Shown: piece by piece, positions 14,861 to 17,409 of the stretch | How the letters are laid out: every line of letters begins with the position of its first letter | How positions within the stretch are numbered: position 1 is the stretch's first letter | NCBI GenBank assembly: GCA_031268395.1 | Contig: JAIRXI010000270.1 | Span: forward strand, 1 to 17,409 | Length of the DNA: 17,409 nucleotides | Source: Tannerella sp. | GTDB lineage: Bacteria > Bacteroidota > Bacteroidia > Bacteroidales > Tannerellaceae | Direction: 5' to 3' | Notes under the pieces: generated by a model | Seen by the model: only the letters and a program-made list of their open reading frames with translations | Told to the model about the DNA's origin: nothing | Databases searched by the model: none | Position numbers and translations under genes: made by a program

Positions 14861-17409
14861 TTAAAAATTGAGACTTAAACCGAATTGCCAGGAAGTAGTC
14901 ACCGGGTAACTTGCAGCGGTGTTTTCGGGGTCATTTCCCTTATAGTTCGGCGCATAAATGTATGGATTGTTCACATTGACAAAGATTCGCGCATTGCGCA
15001 CGCTGAATGTTTGAGTATACTTGCCCGGCAGGGTATATCCGAGCGAAACGTTTGACAGACGGATGAACGACAAGTCATACAGGCCGTAATCGCCAAGACC
15101 GTTCTCGCTGCCGTTGGCGCTGGGTTTGAATGCGCCGATAGCCCATGCCATGGGATGTTTGTTCGACCGGTTTTCAGACGTCCAGTATTCTTCATACATC
15201 ACGTTGCGACGTCCGGGTTCGCCGAGCTGGTATTCGGAACTGCTGCCGCGCGCGCCCTGACGGGTATTGATGTTCAGATAGAGATCGAATCCCTTGCAGG
15301 CAAGCGTGGTATTCAAACTGCCGATCCATTTGGGGTCGGTAGGAATGATTTGCCTGTCTTCGGAGGCGCGTATGCCCGGTTTGGACGGATCTTCGTTCTT
15401 GACGTCCTCCAGTTTGGGCCAGCCCGGTTTGGCGCCGTACACGGCGGCCGCTTCGGCTTCTTCCTCCTGCCAGATACCGAGAAACTTGTAGCCGTACCAT
15501 ACGCGGATCGGATGCCCGATAAACCATGACGAACCGGTATCGTCCTGTTTGTCTCCGTACAGGTCTACGATCTTGTTTTTGTTTTTGTAGAACGTAATTC
15601 CCATATTCCATTGCAGATCTTTTTTGCGGATAATATCTCCTCTCAAAGTCATCTGGATACCGCGGTTGTTGATCTGGCCGATGTTCATCTGATAACTGCC
15701 GAAACCGGATGTATACGGCAAATTGCGCGACATGATCAGTCCGTTGGTATTCTTGTCATACAGGTCGATCGAACCGCTCAGCCGTCCCCTGTAAATGCTG
15801 AAATCCAGACCCGCATTGTATTCGGTCGTTTTTTCCCAGACCAGATTCGAGTTGGGGATGGTGTTGGGAATGTAGCCGGTGACGGGCGTATTGTCGAACG
15901 CATACCAGTTCGGACCGCCCAGCGCGCCCAGCGTAGAATACGGGGCAATACTCATTTTGCCGACGTTACCGTAGGAAAGACGCAGTTTCAGGTTGTCGAG
16001 AAACCGGTCCTTCAGCGCAGACATAAAAGACTCTTCGCCGAGGTGCCACGAAAGGGCAAAAGCGGGATACTGCGTCCATTTGTTGCCTGTCGGCAGGCGC
16101 GAGGAACCGTCGCGGCGGAACGTGACCGTCAGGAGATAGCGGTTGAGCAGCGAATAGTTGGCTCTTCCCATAAACGACAGGATGGTCCATTCGGTCAGTT
16201 TGCTGCCCTTTTCCAGCACGCTGCTTGCGGTACCCATGTTGTAGTACAGGCCGTCGAAAGTCATGTTTTCCGTCTTTAGCATAAGTTCCTTGTCGCTGTA
16301 GGTCTCGGCATTGAACGCGGCCATGGCGTCGATGCGGTGGATTTTGCCAAATACTTTGTTATAGGACAGGATATTGTCGAACGTCGTAGCCAGTCTCGTA
16401 TTTTTCTGATAACGTGCGGCAGGCGGTTTGGTACCCTGCCGGTCGAGCGTCATGACGTCGTCGAACCGTCCGTTGTCCGAATTGGAATAGTCGGCCCTCA
16501 AGGCGACTTCGTAATTCAGATTGTCCCAGATGTTCCATTTCATGGCCACCGAACCGATAATATTGTACTCGAAAACCTCGTTCATGCTGTTTTCCGCTTC
16601 CAGCACGGGATTGGTGTCGAAAGGATCGGAAGTGACATACAGTTTCAGATTACCGTTTTCGTCGTACGGATCTGCCAGCGGCGGAAGCTGATACAGCAAA
16701 TCGACCGCACCCGTAGCGTGATCGTTTTTGGAATAGGTTCCGAGGATTTTCGTTGTAAACTCCACCCGGTCGGAAGGCTTCAGTTTGTTGCTGAAATTGA
16801 GGTTGAAACGGTCGTATCCTGCATACGGTATCAGCGATTCCTGGGACAGGTATCCCAGCGAGATGACGGTTCCCGTTGTCTTCCCCGACGTGCTGACGGT
16901 CAGGTTGTGATTCATGTTGAATCCCGATCCTCCGTAAACCATGTCGTACCAGTCGGTTGAAATGCCCCTTGCGATGCCGTCCTGCTGCATACTGTCGAAA
17001 ATCTGGCCGTCATAACTGCCGCTCATCGCCTTATCGAGGGTGGCGTCGGCAATGCTGCTGAGGTTTCCGCTGTTGTACCAGGCCGCCCGCTTGTAGGCGG
17101 TAAACTGCGGACCGTTCATCAGTTGCGGAGCCCGCGTCACCTTGTCGAATCCCGCCCAGCCGTTGTACGAAACGCTTGTCTTTTCTTCGCCTGCCTGCGC
17201 CTGCTTCGTCGTCACGATAATGACGCCGTTGGCGCCTCTGGATCCGTAAATGGCAGCTGCCGAAGCATCCTGCAAGACGTCGACCGAAACAATGTCGTAA
17301 GGGTTGATCACCATGCTCGAACTCTGCATCGGCACTCCGTCGACCACCCACAGCGGATCGTTGTTGCGGATGTTGGAGTTAAGCACATTGTTTCCGCGAA
17401 TTTCAATTG
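14861..17409 (-). CDS. SusC/RagA-family TonB-dependent outer membrane transporter, N-terminus outside window
   Basis: At least 848 residues are visible; the frame is open to the window edge (IEIRGNNVLNSNIRNN), so the signal peptide, the N-terminal carboxypeptidase-like domain and the start of the plug are missing. The plug signature PLWVVDGVPM, followed by VDVLQDASAAAIYGSRGANG and VIIVTTK, is the SusC/RagA hallmark. The rest is beta-barrel, ending in an aromatic residue (GLSLNF) as expected for BAM-inserted proteins. It imports glycan fragments across the outer membrane using TonB energy, with the SusD partner encoded next. The GTG at 17386 could look like a start but lies inside the conserved plug domain. 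A regulator such as an ECF sigma/anti-sigma pair, if present, would be outside the window. Confidence 0.97.
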   Translation of the reverse strand, partial: IEIRGNNVLNSNIRNNDPLWVVDGVPMQSSSMVINPYDIVSVDVLQDASAAAIYGSRGANGVIIVTTKQAQAGEEKTSVSYNGWAGFDKVTRAPQLMNGPQFTAYKRAAWYNSGNLSSIADATLDKAMSGSYDGQIFDSMQQDGIARGISTDWYDMVYGGSGFNMNHNLTVSTSGKTTGTVISLGYLSQESLIPYAGYDRFNLNFSNKLKPSDRVEFTTKILGTYSKNDHATGAVDLLYQLPPLADPYDENGNLKLYVTSDPFDTNPVLEAENSMNEVFEYNIIGSVAMKWNIWDNLNYEVALRADYSNSDNGRFDDVMTLDRQGTKPPAARYQKNTRLATTFDNILSYNKVFGKIHRIDAMAAFNAETYSDKELMLKTENMTFDGLYYNMGTASSVLEKGSKLTEWTILSFMGRANYSLLNRYLLTVTFRRDGSSRLPTGNKWTQYPAFALSWHLGEESFMSALKDRFLDNLKLRLSYGNVGKMSIAPYSTLGALGGPNWYAFDNTPVTGYIPNTIPNSNLVWEKTTEYNAGLDFSIYRGRLSGSIDLYDKNTNGLIMSRNLPYTSGFGSYQMNIGQINNRGIQMTLRGDIIRKKDLQWNMGITFYKNKNKIVDLYGDKQDDTGSSWFIGHPIRVWYGYKFLGIWQEEEAEAAAVYGAKPGWPKLEDVKNEDPSKPGIRASEDRQIIPTDPKWIGSLNTTLACKGFDLYLNINTRQGARGSSSEYQLGEPGRRNVMYEEYWTSENRSNKHPMAWAIGAFKPSANGSENGLGDYGLYDLSFIRLSNVSLGYTLPGKYTQTFSVRNARIFVNVNNPYIYAPNYKGNDPENTAASYPVTTSWQFGLSLNF

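Noticed and set aside
17384..17386. GTG as start of the SusC gene
   Set aside because: The frame stays open to the window edge and the preceding residues (IEIRGNN) belong to the conserved plug domain.
1..17409. tRNA, rRNA, insertion sequences, integrases or phage genes
   Set aside because: None were recognised by eye on either strand; apart from the repeat array, all larger intervals are filled by the genes listed.

Overview
The window looks like a chromosomal piece of a fairly GC-rich member of the Bacteroidales (phylum Bacteroidota). The reasons are a SusC/SusD pair, a Bacteroidota-type order of housekeeping genes (DUF177 - rpmF - fabH - era - der, with no plsX), TAnnTTTG-like promoter boxes, and several genes without a visible Shine-Dalgarno site. 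Genus cannot be fixed from the sequence alone.

Layout. (1) 1-1932, plus strand: the 3' part of a GH16 beta-glucanase, then a two-transmembrane orphan histidine kinase. (2) 1916-6022, minus strand: the conserved operon DUF177 -> rpmF -> fabH -> era -> der. Its last gene overlaps the end of the kinase gene by 17 bp, tail to tail. (3) 6196-17409, minus strand: a polysaccharide utilization locus (PUL). In transcription order it holds susC (N-terminus outside the window), susD, a strong terminator-like hairpin, a Tat-exported Gfo/Idh/MocA oxidoreductase, a two-domain DUF1080 protein, a heparinase II/III-type polysaccharide lyase, a 416-bp non-coding tandem repeat array, a GH29 alpha-L-fucosidase with an altered active site, and a terminator.

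How the genes may work together. SusC/SusD would bind and import a glycan. The lyase suggests a uronic-acid-containing backbone and the GH29 enzyme suggests fucose. The Gfo/Idh/MocA plus DUF1080 pair matches the 3-keto-glycoside route of glycan cleavage, in which NAD-dependent oxidation at C3 is followed by elimination or hydrolysis. The locus may therefore combine lyase, redox-elimination and hydrolytic chemistry. The actual substrate is not determined here.

The least explained feature is the array at 8004-8419. It has ten units of 41 or 42 bp and two alternating unit types, and most units carry a short palindrome spaced at close to four DNA helical turns. It is neither coding nor CRISPR. 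A second unexplained structure is a perfect 13-bp inverted repeat directly upstream of fabH.
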